Assembly: GCF_900083545.1 (NCBI RefSeq)
Contig: NZ_LT559262.1
Location: 248,001 to 312,000 of the forward strand
From: Alistipes provencensis
GTDB taxonomy: Bacteria; Bacteroidota; Bacteroidia; Bacteroidales; Rikenellaceae
Direction of reading: 5' to 3'
DNA length: 64,000 nt
In this document: positions 56,697 through 64,000 of the stretch, one piece after another
Numbering within the stretch: the stretch's first letter is position 1
Layout: every line of letters starts with the position of its first letter
Position numbers and translations under genes: made by a program
Notes under the pieces: generated by a model
Told to the model about the DNA's origin: nothing
The model's input: the letters and a program-made list of their open reading frames with translations, nothing else
Database searches by the model: none

Positions 56697-57752
56697 ATGA
56701 AAAAGATCCTGATCCTCGCAACGGCGGCGGCCATGCTGTGCAGTTGCGGCAACAAAAACAAATACACCGTCGAGGGCACCGTTGAAGGCGCGAACGAAAT
56801 GGTCTACCTCTTCGATTCGGAGCGAAACGTCGTCGACTCGGCGGCTGTCAAGGACGGCAAGTTCCGACTCACGGGCACCGTCGAAACTCCGGACTTTTAT
56901 TACCTGATAGACGCTCGGGAAAAGGGCTCGACATTCGGGACCACGCTACTCCTCGAACCGGGCACAATCACCATAGCGGACAATCCGGAAGGCCATCACA
57001 AACGCGTGACGGGCACCCCGGCCAACGACGCCAGCACGGCCTATACCGACGCCAGCAATGCGCTGGTCAACGAGTTCCGCGACGAGGCGACCAGCGAAGA
57101 GCGCCGCGAGGCCATTCAAGAGGAGTACGAACAACTGACCCGCACGACGATGGAGCAGAACCGCTCGAATATCTTCGGCGCGCTGCTGCTGGCACAGGAA
57201 CTGGGCTACGAACTTTCGGGGCAGGAGCTGCTGGAGGAGATCGCCCTCTTCCCCGAGGAGCTGCAGCAGAGCAAGGTGCTCAAAACGCTCAAGGAGAACG
57301 CCGAAAGCAAGCTCAAGACCGACGTGGGCCAGCCTTACACCGATGTCGCGCAACCCGATGCCGACGGGCAGGAGGTGTCGCTCAAATCGGTCGTAGAGGC
57401 TCCGGGCAACAAGTATGTCCTGCTCGACTTCTGGGCTTCATGGTGCGGCCCCTGCATGGGCGAGGTTCCCCACCTGAAAAAGACCTACGGCGAGTTCCAC
57501 AAGAAAGGCTTCGAGATTTACGGCGTGTCGTTCGACAAGGACCGCGAGAAGTGGCTCGCAGCCGTCGACCAGAACGGCATGAACTGGGTACACGTCAGCG
57601 AGGTGAACGGCTTCGACAATCAGGCCGCCCGGGACTACGCCGTGCAGGGCATTCCGTCGAACTTCCTGATCGGCAGCGACGGCAGGATCGTCGCCAAGAA
57701 CCTCCGCGGCGAGGCGCTTTACGAAAAGATCGCAGAGCTACTGGCCCAATAA
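56697..57752 (+). CDS. TlpA-like thioredoxin lipoprotein (DUF4369 + thioredoxin domain)
   Basis: The 351-aa protein has a lipoprotein signal (MKKILILATAAAMLCSC), an N-terminal DUF4369-type beta domain (KYTVEGTVEGANEMVYLFDS, residues ~20-120), a helical linker, and a thioredoxin-fold domain from about 210. The active site is DFWASWCGPCMGEVP near residue 249 and the cis-Pro is in GIPSNFLIG. It would reduce or transfer disulfides in the periplasm. A close paralogue lies beyond ruvC at 58446. It is probably co-transcribed with lpxD. Confidence 0.92.
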   Translation: MKKILILATAAAMLCSCGNKNKYTVEGTVEGANEMVYLFDSERNVVDSAAVKDGKFRLTGTVETPDFYYLIDAREKGSTFGTTLLLEPGTITIADNPEGHHKRVTGTPANDASTAYTDASNALVNEFRDEATSEERREAIQEEYEQLTRTTMEQNRSNIFGALLLAQELGYELSGQELLEEIALFPEELQQSKVLKTLKENAESKLKTDVGQPYTDVAQPDADGQEVSLKSVVEAPGNKYVLLDFWASWCGPCMGEVPHLKKTYGEFHKKGFEIYGVSFDKDREKWLAAVDQNGMNWVHVSEVNGFDNQAARDYAVQGIPSNFLIGSDGRIVAKNLRGEALYEKIAELLAQ

Positions 57753-57767
57753 AAAACAACCGATCAC

Positions 57768-57808
57768 ACACCCCTCCGTTCCGTTTCGGCGGGAAGGAGG
57801 GGTGTTCA
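57768..57808 (+). other. Stem-loop spanning the ruvC start region
   Basis: ACACCCCTCC and GGAGGGGTGT form a 10-bp stem around an 18-21-base loop. The 3' arm contains both the GGAGG ribosome-site-like sequence and the GTG start of ruvC. There is no T-run after it, so it is a poor terminator on the plus strand. Confidence 0.55.
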
Positions 57809-58437
57809 TTGACAGACTCTTGAAAACTCCGGAAAAATACCGCATCATGGGCATCGACCCCGGCACGAACTATATGGGTTACGGCGTGCTGGAGGTCGAG
57901 GGACGCACCGTGCGTTCCGTCGTGCTGGGCGACATCGACCTGCACCGTCTCCCGGACCCCTATGCCAAACTGCGCTACATCTTCGAACGGGTCGGGGCGC
58001 TGGTCGACGAGTACGCTCCGCACGAAGTGGCGTTGGAATCGCCCTTCTTCGGCGAGAATGTGCAGTCGATGCTCAAGCTGGGACGGGCGCAGGGCGTGGC
58101 GATGGCGGCGGCGCTGAGCCGCGGGATCGACGTATTCGAATATGCCCCCATGCGCATCAAGCAGTCGATCACCGGCCGCGGATCGGCCGCCAAGGAACAG
58201 GTGGCCTCGATCGTCTGCCGCATGCTCACCATCGACCAGCCCCCCAAGCGTCTCGACGCCACGGACGGTATGGCCGTCGCGCTGTGCCACTACTTCACCA
58301 CAGCCAGCCCGCTCAATGCGGCGTTGGGCGGCGAACGGGTAAAAGGGCTCGGCGGGGGCAAGAAAGCGGCGTCGAAAGGGGGATCGCAAAGCTGGGAGCA
58401 ATTCCTGAAAAAGAATCCCGACCGGGAGATCAAATAA
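57802..58437 (+). CDS. ruvC: Holliday junction resolvase RuvC
   Basis: The 211-aa endonuclease cuts Holliday junctions. The first catalytic Asp is in IMGIDPGTNYMGYG, the Glu in VALESPFFGEN, and the C-terminal acidic pair in LDATDGMAVALCHY. The C-terminal tail (GGGKKAASKGGSQSWEQFLKKNP) is basic. Starts at GTG 57802, TTG 57820 or ATG 57847 are possible; the GTG keeps the usual residues before IMGIDPG. It sits between two TlpA-like genes, with eight bases to the next. Confidence 0.93.
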   Translation: MFIDRLLKTPEKYRIMGIDPGTNYMGYGVLEVEGRTVRSVVLGDIDLHRLPDPYAKLRYIFERVGALVDEYAPHEVALESPFFGENVQSMLKLGRAQGVAMAAALSRGIDVFEYAPMRIKQSITGRGSAAKEQVASIVCRMLTIDQPPKRLDATDGMAVALCHYFTTASPLNAALGGERVKGLGGGKKAASKGGSQSWEQFLKKNPDREIK

Positions 58438-58445
58438 AACCGACC

Positions 58446-59513
58446 ATGAAACGACACTCCACGCTATTCCTCCTCGCCGCCCTGCTGTGCAGTTGCGGCG
58501 GTCCCAACTACTCCCTTTCGGGCAGGACCGACTTCGCCCCCGGGGATACGCTCCGCCTGCGCTCGCCCTATCAGGACGATTCGCTGCTGGCCGTTACGGT
58601 AGTCCGTCCCGACGGCTCCTTTCGGATTCGCGGGTATGTGGACGGGCCGATGATCGCCAACCTGATCCACGGCAACAGCCGTGTCGGGGCCCCGATCCTG
58701 CTCGAAGCCGGCGATATCCGGCTCGAGGCGACGGGCGATGTGCGCAGTTATCAGTTCACGGGCACGCCGATGAACGAGGCGTTCAACGCCATGAATGCCG
58801 CTCAGGTATCGCTCGGCAACGTCCTGCAGGCGTTGGAGAACGAGCCCGACACCCCCGAACGCAAACAGCGGCTCGACTCGCTGGGACGCATCTACCGCCA
58901 GATTCCGGGCGACGCGCTGGAAGCCAACCGTGACAACCTGCTGGGAGCATTCCTCTACTCGCGGCGCACCGACGCCGATCCGGCCCGCGCCCGCGAACGG
59001 CTGGCGGAATTCCCCGCCGAGTTACAGCACCATCCCGTACTGGAGAGCGTGCGGCGGCAGATCGAGGCAGTCGAGCGGTCGGCCGTGGGACAGCCCTACA
59101 TGGACCTCGCGCTGAAAAACACCGCGGGCGAAGCCATCGCCCTCGCGTCGTTCGTGGGAACCGGACGTTGGGTGCTGCTGGATTTCTGGGCCACATGGTG
59201 CGGTCCCTGCTGCCGGGAAATCCCGCACTTAAAGGAGGCTTACGAAGCCCTCAAAGGGCGCGGATTCGAGATTTACGCCGTGTCGATCGACGGCGACACG
59301 GAGCGCTGGCGGCAGTTCGTCGCGGAGAACGGCCTCGCATGGACGAACGTAATCTCCGAAGGCGGCGGCAAGGAGAGCCCCGCTGCGGCGATGTACGGCA
59401 TCCGCTTCATCCCCTCCAATTTCCTGATCGCGCCCGACGGCACGATCGCGGCGAAAAACGTGCCCGGCAGCCTGCTGCAGGAGCGATTGGAGAAACTGAT
59501 GAAACAGCAGTAG
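58446..59513 (+). CDS. TlpA-like thioredoxin lipoprotein, second copy
   Basis: The 355-aa protein has a lipoprotein signal (MKRHSTLFLLAALLCSC), a DUF4369-type N-terminal domain (YSLSGRTDFAPGDTLRLRSP), and a thioredoxin domain with DFWATWCGPCCREIPHLKEAYE near residue 250, so a third Cys follows the CxxC. The cis-Pro lies in FIPSNFLIA. It shares domain plan and many motifs with the gene at 56697 and probably arose by duplication around ruvC. Substrates are not known. Confidence 0.92.
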   Translation: MKRHSTLFLLAALLCSCGGPNYSLSGRTDFAPGDTLRLRSPYQDDSLLAVTVVRPDGSFRIRGYVDGPMIANLIHGNSRVGAPILLEAGDIRLEATGDVRSYQFTGTPMNEAFNAMNAAQVSLGNVLQALENEPDTPERKQRLDSLGRIYRQIPGDALEANRDNLLGAFLYSRRTDADPARARERLAEFPAELQHHPVLESVRRQIEAVERSAVGQPYMDLALKNTAGEAIALASFVGTGRWVLLDFWATWCGPCCREIPHLKEAYEALKGRGFEIYAVSIDGDTERWRQFVAENGLAWTNVISEGGGKESPAAAMYGIRFIPSNFLIAPDGTIAAKNVPGSLLQERLEKLMKQQ

Positions 59514-59594
59514 TCTATAAATTACTGATAATCCGCCCGATGGCACCCCACGCCCGGCCGGATTATCTTTTTCGGTAAAATTTCCGTCGAATTA

Positions 59595-59626
59595 TTTGCG
59601 TGTTTCGGATTTTTGCCCTACATTTG
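59595..59626 (+). promoter_or_regulatory. Promoter of tRNA-Arg
   Basis: TTTG (59595-59598), a 20-base spacer and TACATTTG (59619-59626) fit the Bacteroidetes consensus fully. The tRNA begins 13 bases later. Confidence 0.75.
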
Positions 59627-59638
59627 CACCTGCAATTC

Positions 59639-59712
59639 GGCACCGTAGCTTAATTGAATAGAGCATCTGACTACGGATCAGAAGGTTACAGGTTTGAGTC
59701 CTGTCGGTGTCA
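59639..59712 (+). tRNA. tRNA-Arg (anticodon ACG)
   Basis: The cloverleaf folds cleanly: acceptor GGCACCG/CGGTGTC, D arm GCTTAATTGAATAGAGC, anticodon stem TCTGA/TCAGA with loop CTACGGA (ACG at 34-36), and T arm ACAGG-TTTGAGT-CCTGT. The discriminator is A and CCA is not encoded. A34 should be changed to inosine by TadA so that it reads CGU, CGC and CGA. Confidence 0.95.
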
Positions 59713-59723
59713 CACTCAAAATC

Positions 59724-59753
59724 AACCACTTACAGCGATGTAGGTGGTTTTTT
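59724..59753 (+). terminator. Terminator after tRNA-Arg
   Basis: AACCACTTACA / TGTAGGTGGTT with a GCGA loop ends in a T-run. The following 59754-59996 is AT-rich, with no gene seen. Confidence 0.85.
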
Positions 59754-59996
59754 CGTGTCTTGTTTCGAGCGGTTTTTAGGGCGAAATCGGGGATTTGTTT
59801 AAACTAATCTGTAAACCGAAATCACGGTCCGGACAATCCAGATCGAAAAAGCGGAAAAACAGCACCTCTTTCACAACTTATTTTGTATCTTGCAGACAGC
59901 ATAAAATCCGTCGTTACAAAACGAGTCGCCGACCGTCTGAAAAAACACAAAACCACAGCAACAGAGTAGAAACCCTGATCCAACCACACAATTGAC

Positions 59997-60344
59997 ATGA
60001 TCAATCCTCTTGATTATTTATATTACAAAGTATATAAAGGTTTATCCTATATTAGCGGTGGTGGCAATCCCATGTCGCAGATCGGAGCTACAATGGTTCT
60101 TTTAATGATAAATTTTTCTACAATTTATTACTTGATAGCAGGAGAATTACCAGAGTCCGTACTCACAGGTGCAATGATTATTATAATCTTGTTTTGCACC
60201 ATTTATTTTTCGATTAAAGAGGATAAAATCTTAGCCAAGTACGATCAGGAATCGGAGCAATCTTATAGAAAGGGCAATATGATCGTGACTATTTATGTGA
60301 TATTGACTTTCGTTGCGGCTATTTGTGTGTTGAGACCCCGATAA
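59997..60344 (+). CDS. Small three-helix membrane protein in an AT-rich islet
   Basis: The 115-aa protein has three hydrophobic segments (ATMVLLMINFSTIYYLIAG, VLTGAMIIIILFCTIYFSI, MIVTIYVILTFVAAICVL) with a charged loop EDKILAKYDQESEQSYRKG between the last two. The start MINPLDYLYYKVYKGLSY is of a type I have seen in small Bacteroidetes membrane proteins near polymorphic toxin genes, but no toxin gene is adjacent. The base composition is clearly lower in GC than the neighbours, which suggests transfer. The function is unknown. The gap after it (60345-60528) holds nothing I can support. Confidence 0.7.
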   Translation: MINPLDYLYYKVYKGLSYISGGGNPMSQIGATMVLLMINFSTIYYLIAGELPESVLTGAMIIIILFCTIYFSIKEDKILAKYDQESEQSYRKGNMIVTIYVILTFVAAICVLRPR

Positions 60345-60528
60345 GCCTCTACATCTTCAGCCTTATTACGCTCCGCAACGCGATGGATTCCGGGGAGCAA
60401 GACATTTCACCCCCGATTTTTTCCGTTTCACCCGCCGAGGCACGGGCGATTAGCATCGGAAGCCGTAATTTTGGATTTCAAAGGCTTGTTTTGCCGGCGG
60501 CAATCGCTGACAAAACCGCATTTTATCG

Positions 60529-60536
60529 TATCTTTG
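60529..60536 (+). promoter_or_regulatory. -7 promoter box of the RND efflux operon
   Basis: TATCTTTG is a perfect TAnnTTTG, 34 bases before the ATG at 60571. The -33 region is weak. Confidence 0.6.
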
Positions 60537-60570
60537 CATACGACCCTCAACGCAAACCGTACTCTCTGTT

Positions 60571-61650
60571 ATGAATAAAAAGAAAAAATGGATCATCACG
60601 GCCGTCATTCTCGTGGTATTCTGTCTGGCACTGGGCCTCTATAACTTCATGAACGGTAAAGGATCGGCCGAGCCCGATGCAGCCGCGGCGGCCGCTCCGC
60701 GCAGGACGAGCATTCTGAACGTCAACGGGCTCGTCATACGTCCCCAGCAACTGACCGACGGAATCACCACCGTGGGCAACCTGCTGCCCGACGAGGAGGT
60801 GGACCTCTCGTTCGAGACCTCGGGCAAGATCGTGGCGATCAATTTCAGGGAGGGCACCGCCGTCAGGAAAGGCGACCTGCTGGCCAAGGTGAACGACCAG
60901 CCACTGCTGGCCCAGCTCCGCCGTTACGAGGCGCAGCTCAAGCTGGCCGAGGACCGTGTCTACCGCCAGAGCGCCCTGCTGGAGAAAGATGCCGTCAGCC
61001 AAGAGGCCTACGAACAGGCCCGCACGGAACTGGCAACACTCAACGCCGACATCGACATCGTGAAATCGAATATCGCACTCACGGAGCTCCGCGCACCGTT
61101 CGACGGCGTGATCGGCCTGCGGAACGTCAGCGAGGGCGCCTATGCCTCGCCGAGCGTCGTGGTGGCCAAACTGGCCAAGATAAAGCCGCTGAAGATCGAC
61201 CTCTTCGTCCCGGAGCGTTACGCCAACCAGATCAAACCCGGAACGAAACTCTCGTTCACGGTCGACGGACAGCAGGCGACTTTCCAAGGTTCGGTCTACG
61301 CCACCGAGTCGAAGATCGATCTGGCGACGCACACTTTCGCCGTGCGCGCGCACTACTCCAATGCGCAGGGACGGCTGCTGCCGGGGCGCTTCGTCACGGT
61401 GCAGATTCGCCTGCACGACATCCCGAACGCCATCGCCGTGCCGACCGAAGCCATCGTTCCCGAGATGGGCGTGGACAAGGTCTACCTCTGCAAAGGGGGC
61501 CGGGCACACGCCGTGGAGGTGACGACCGGCCTGCGGACCGACGCCGAGATACAGATACTCAAGGGACTGAACGTCGGCGACACGCTGATTACCTCCGGAA
61601 CGCTCCAGTTGCGCGAGGGACTCCCCGTCAAACTCGACACCGTCGAATAA
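60571..61650 (+). CDS. RND efflux periplasmic adaptor (membrane fusion protein)
   Basis: The 359-aa HlyD/AcrA-type protein links the RND pump to an outer-membrane channel. The N-terminus is a membrane anchor (WIITAVILVVFCLALGLYNF) without a lipobox. Barrel-sandwich halves (VDLSFETSGKIVAINFREGT and ALTELRAPFDGVIGLRNVS-type) flank a helical hairpin (~100-160), followed by beta-barrel and membrane-proximal domains (AIVPEMGVDKVYLCKGGRAH). It is followed after 12 bases by the pump. No outer-membrane factor or regulator is seen before the window ends. Confidence 0.93.
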   Translation: MNKKKKWIITAVILVVFCLALGLYNFMNGKGSAEPDAAAAAAPRRTSILNVNGLVIRPQQLTDGITTVGNLLPDEEVDLSFETSGKIVAINFREGTAVRKGDLLAKVNDQPLLAQLRRYEAQLKLAEDRVYRQSALLEKDAVSQEAYEQARTELATLNADIDIVKSNIALTELRAPFDGVIGLRNVSEGAYASPSVVVAKLAKIKPLKIDLFVPERYANQIKPGTKLSFTVDGQQATFQGSVYATESKIDLATHTFAVRAHYSNAQGRLLPGRFVTVQIRLHDIPNAIAVPTEAIVPEMGVDKVYLCKGGRAHAVEVTTGLRTDAEIQILKGLNVGDTLITSGTLQLREGLPVKLDTVE

Positions 61651-61662
61651 ACCCGCCGCCGC

Positions 61663-64000
61663 ATGAACATTTCCGAACTGAGCATCCGGCGGCCCGTTCT
61701 GGCCTCGGTGCTGACGATCATCATCCTGCTATTCGGCTTCATCGGGTACAGCTACCTCGGCGTGCGGGAGTACCCCAGCGTCGACAACCCGATCATCTCG
61801 GTGTCGTGTTCCTACCCGGGCGCCAACGCCGACGTGATCGAGAACCAGATCACCGAGCCGCTCGAGCAGAACATCAACGGCATTCCGGGCATCCGCTCGC
61901 TCTCGAGCGTCAGCCGTCAGGGACAGAGCCGCATCACCGTGGAGTTCGAACTCTCGGTGGACCTCGAGACCGCCGCCAACGACGTGCGCGACAAGGTGTC
62001 GCGCGCCCAGCGCTACCTGCCCCGCGACTGCGATCCCCCGACGGTCGCCAAGGCCGACGCCGACGCCCAGCCGATCCTGATGGCCACGATCCAGAGCGAC
62101 AAGCGGTCGCTGCTGGAGCTGAGCGAGATCGCCGACCTCACGGTCAAGGAGCAGTTGCAGACCATCAGCAACGTCAGCAGCGTGGAGATCTGGGGTGAAA
62201 AGCGCTACTCGATGCGCCTGTGGCTCGACCCGGCCAAGATGGCCGGCTACGGCATCACCCCGACGGACATCAAGAACGCCCTCGACCGTGAGAACGTCGA
62301 GCTGCCCTCGGGCAGCATCGAGGGCAACACCACCGAGCTGACCATCCGCACGATGGGTCTGATGCATACCACGCAGGAGTTCAACGATCTGGTGATACGC
62401 GAGGACGCCGGCCGCATCATCCGCCTGAGCGACGTGGGACGCGCCGAACTGGGTCCGCAGGACACACGCAGCTACATGAAGATGAACGGCATCCCGATGG
62501 TCGGCGTGGTGGTGATTCCGCAGCCGGGCGCCAACCACATCGAGATCGCCGACGCCGTCTACAAACGCATGGAGTCGATGAAAAAGGACCTCCCGGACGA
62601 CGTGGTGACCTCCTACGGATTCGACAACACGCGCTTCATCCGCGCCTCGATCGACGAGGTGAAGCAGACCGTCTACGAGGCCTTCATACTGGTCATCATC
62701 ATCATTTTCCTCTTCCTGAGGAACTGGCGCGTGACGCTCATCCCCTGCATCGTCATCCCCGTGTCGCTGATCGGCACGTTCTTCATCATGTACGTCGCGG
62801 GATTCTCGATCAACGTGCTGTCGATGCTGGCCGTGGTGCTGTCGGTGGGACTGGTCGTCGACGACGCCATCGTGATGACCGAGAACATCTACATCCGCAT
62901 CGAACGCGGCATGACGCCCCGCGACGCCGGTATCGAGGGTGCCAAGGAGATCTTCTTCGCCGTGATCTCGACCTCGATCACGCTGATCGCCGTCTTCTTC
63001 CCGATCGTCTTCATGGAGGGCATGACCGGACGGCTGTTCCGCGAGTTCAGCATGGTGATCTCGGGCGCCGTGGTCATCTCGACCTTCGCGGCGCTGACGA
63101 TCACCCCGATGCTGGCGACCAAACTGCTGGTGCGTCAGGAGAAGAAAAGCTGGTTCTACAGCAAGACCGAACCTTTCTTCGTCTGGCTCAACGGCTTTTA
63201 CAGCCGCACGCTGGCCTCTTTCCTGCGCCGCCGCTGGCTGGCGCTTCCGCTGGTCGCGCTGACCCTCGCGGTGATCGGCTGGCTGTGGAGTTCGATCCCG
63301 GCCGAGATGGCCCCGCTGGAGGACCGGTCGCAGATTTCGGTCAACACCAGCGGCACGGAGGGCGCCACCTATGAATATATGCGCGACTACACCGAGGAGA
63401 TCAACCGGCTGGTCGACTCGCTCGTGCCGGAGACCGAAGCCGTGACGGCGCGCGTGTCGAGCGGCCGCGGAAACGTCCGCATCGCCCTGACGGACATCGC
63501 GACCCGCAAGCGGTCGCAGATGGAGATCGCCGAGGAGGTATCGGCCGCCGTGCGCACCAAAACCAAAGCACGCGCATTCGTGCAGCAGCAGAGCACGTTC
63601 GGCGGGCGCCGCGGAAACATGCCCGTACAGTACGTCCTGCAGGCCACCAATCTCGAACGATTGCAGGAGGTGCTGCCCGAGTTCATGACCCGGGTCTACG
63701 AAAGCCCCGTGTTCCAGATGGCCGACGTGGACCTGAAGTTCAGCAAACCCGAAGCGCGCATCACCATCAACCGCGACAAGTCGAACCTGCTGGGCATCTC
63801 GACGCGCGACATCGCCCAGACGCTCCAGTACGGACTCAGCGGCCAGCGGATGGGTTATTTCTACATGAACGGCAAGCAGTACGAGATTCTGGCCGAGATC
63901 AACCGCCAGCAGCGCAACAAACCCGCCGACCTGCGTTCGATCTATGTGCGCAGCGATAAGGGCGAGATGATCCAACTGGACAACCTCGTCACGCTCGAGG
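61663..64000 (+). CDS. RND family efflux permease, 3' end beyond window
   Basis: About 779 codons are visible, with no stop before the edge. The protein is of the HAE1/AcrB type: first helix PVLASVLTIIILLFGFIGYSYL, then the porter domain (YPGANADVIENQITEPLEQ) and helices 2-6 (FILVIIIIFLFLRNWRVTLIP, SMLAVVLSVGLVVDDAIVMTEN). The helix-4 motif VGLVVDDAIVMTEN holds the paired Asp of the proton relay. The second half begins near residue 525 (WLALPLVALTLAVIGWLW). It exports drugs or envelope compounds; the substrate is unknown. Confidence 0.94.
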   Translation, partial: MNISELSIRRPVLASVLTIIILLFGFIGYSYLGVREYPSVDNPIISVSCSYPGANADVIENQITEPLEQNINGIPGIRSLSSVSRQGQSRITVEFELSVDLETAANDVRDKVSRAQRYLPRDCDPPTVAKADADAQPILMATIQSDKRSLLELSEIADLTVKEQLQTISNVSSVEIWGEKRYSMRLWLDPAKMAGYGITPTDIKNALDRENVELPSGSIEGNTTELTIRTMGLMHTTQEFNDLVIREDAGRIIRLSDVGRAELGPQDTRSYMKMNGIPMVGVVVIPQPGANHIEIADAVYKRMESMKKDLPDDVVTSYGFDNTRFIRASIDEVKQTVYEAFILVIIIIFLFLRNWRVTLIPCIVIPVSLIGTFFIMYVAGFSINVLSMLAVVLSVGLVVDDAIVMTENIYIRIERGMTPRDAGIEGAKEIFFAVISTSITLIAVFFPIVFMEGMTGRLFREFSMVISGAVVISTFAALTITPMLATKLLVRQEKKSWFYSKTEPFFVWLNGFYSRTLASFLRRRWLALPLVALTLAVIGWLWSSIPAEMAPLEDRSQISVNTSGTEGATYEYMRDYTEEINRLVDSLVPETEAVTARVSSGRGNVRIALTDIATRKRSQMEIAEEVSAAVRTKTKARAFVQQQSTFGGRRGNMPVQYVLQATNLERLQEVLPEFMTRVYESPVFQMADVDLKFSKPEARITINRDKSNLLGISTRDIAQTLQYGLSGQRMGYFYMNGKQYEILAEINRQQRNKPADLRSIYVRSDKGEMIQLDNLVTLE

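Noticed and set aside
59639..60570. Attachment site made by a repeat of the tRNA-Arg 3' end
   Set aside because: I looked for a second copy of the T-arm/acceptor end between the tRNA and the RND operon and saw none, so integration is only an inference.
60323..60574. 83-codon plus-strand ORF before the RND operon
   Set aside because: It runs through the TATCTTTG promoter box and into the adaptor start, has no ribosome site and no protein-like pattern.

Overview
The window is chromosomal DNA from a GC-rich member of the Bacteroidales, most likely Alistipes or a close relative (inference). The reasons are Bacteroidetes-type promoters (TAnnTTTG -7 boxes, often with TTTG or TTG 19-20 bases upstream), start sites that mostly lack strong Shine-Dalgarno sequences, fimbrillin-type lipoproteins, a gldH gene, a short primary sigma factor without region 1.1, the htrA-rpoD and tig-clpP-clpX orders, and a seven-gene V-type ATPase operon of the Bacteroidetes/Chlamydia type. 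Most of the window is core genome; accessory signals are small and lie in intergenic regions.

Layout. 1-10 kb: two fimbrillin-like surface lipoproteins, each preceded by a short overlapping ORF that shares an ERGFA(G/A)ST motif; between them a TPR protein, tadA, aspS, a polytopic membrane protein and rarA. 10-21 kb: a phosphoesterase, a ClpC-type unfoldase, an orphan TPR sensor kinase, a MATE pump, ricT-gldH, trmB, a GNAT acetyltransferase and ung. 21-31 kb, mostly minus strand: htrA-rpoD, metK with a SAM-II-like leader, tkt, and tig-clpP-clpX. 31-40 kb: a plus-strand operon of glutaminyl cyclase lipoprotein, metH, metF, M20 peptidase and rnr. 40-47.6 kb: the V-ATPase operon on the minus strand (E, DUF2764, A, B, D, I, K). 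47.8-54 kb: an SGNH hydrolase, a disrupted DUF4301 gene, and murB-tilS-holA plus a shortened class IV aminotransferase. 54-59.5 kb: a phage-type membrane coiled-coil gene, coaD, lpxD, and ruvC between two TlpA-like thioredoxin lipoproteins. 59.6-64 kb: tRNA-Arg(ACG), an AT-rich islet with a three-helix membrane protein, and an RND efflux pair whose permease runs off the window.

Functional links. metK, metH and metF cover methionine synthesis and SAM production, with a candidate SAM-sensing leader in front of metK. TadA would make inosine-34 in the tRNA-Arg(ACG) encoded 56 kb away. Trigger factor, ClpP, ClpX, ClpC and HtrA form a protein quality-control set. RarA, RuvC, Ung and HolA serve DNA repair and replication. 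The V-ATPase K subunit keeps the residues that bind Na+ in the Enterococcus enzyme, which suggests a sodium pump.

The least explained features are the paired small ORFs before the fimbrillins, a family of stem-loops with variable stems and a constant loop at gene ends, a duplicated promoter-hairpin unit before coaD, a duplicated 3' end of tkt, and the structured segment that breaks the DUF4301 gene. Family names come from recognising sequence motifs by eye; no database search was run.
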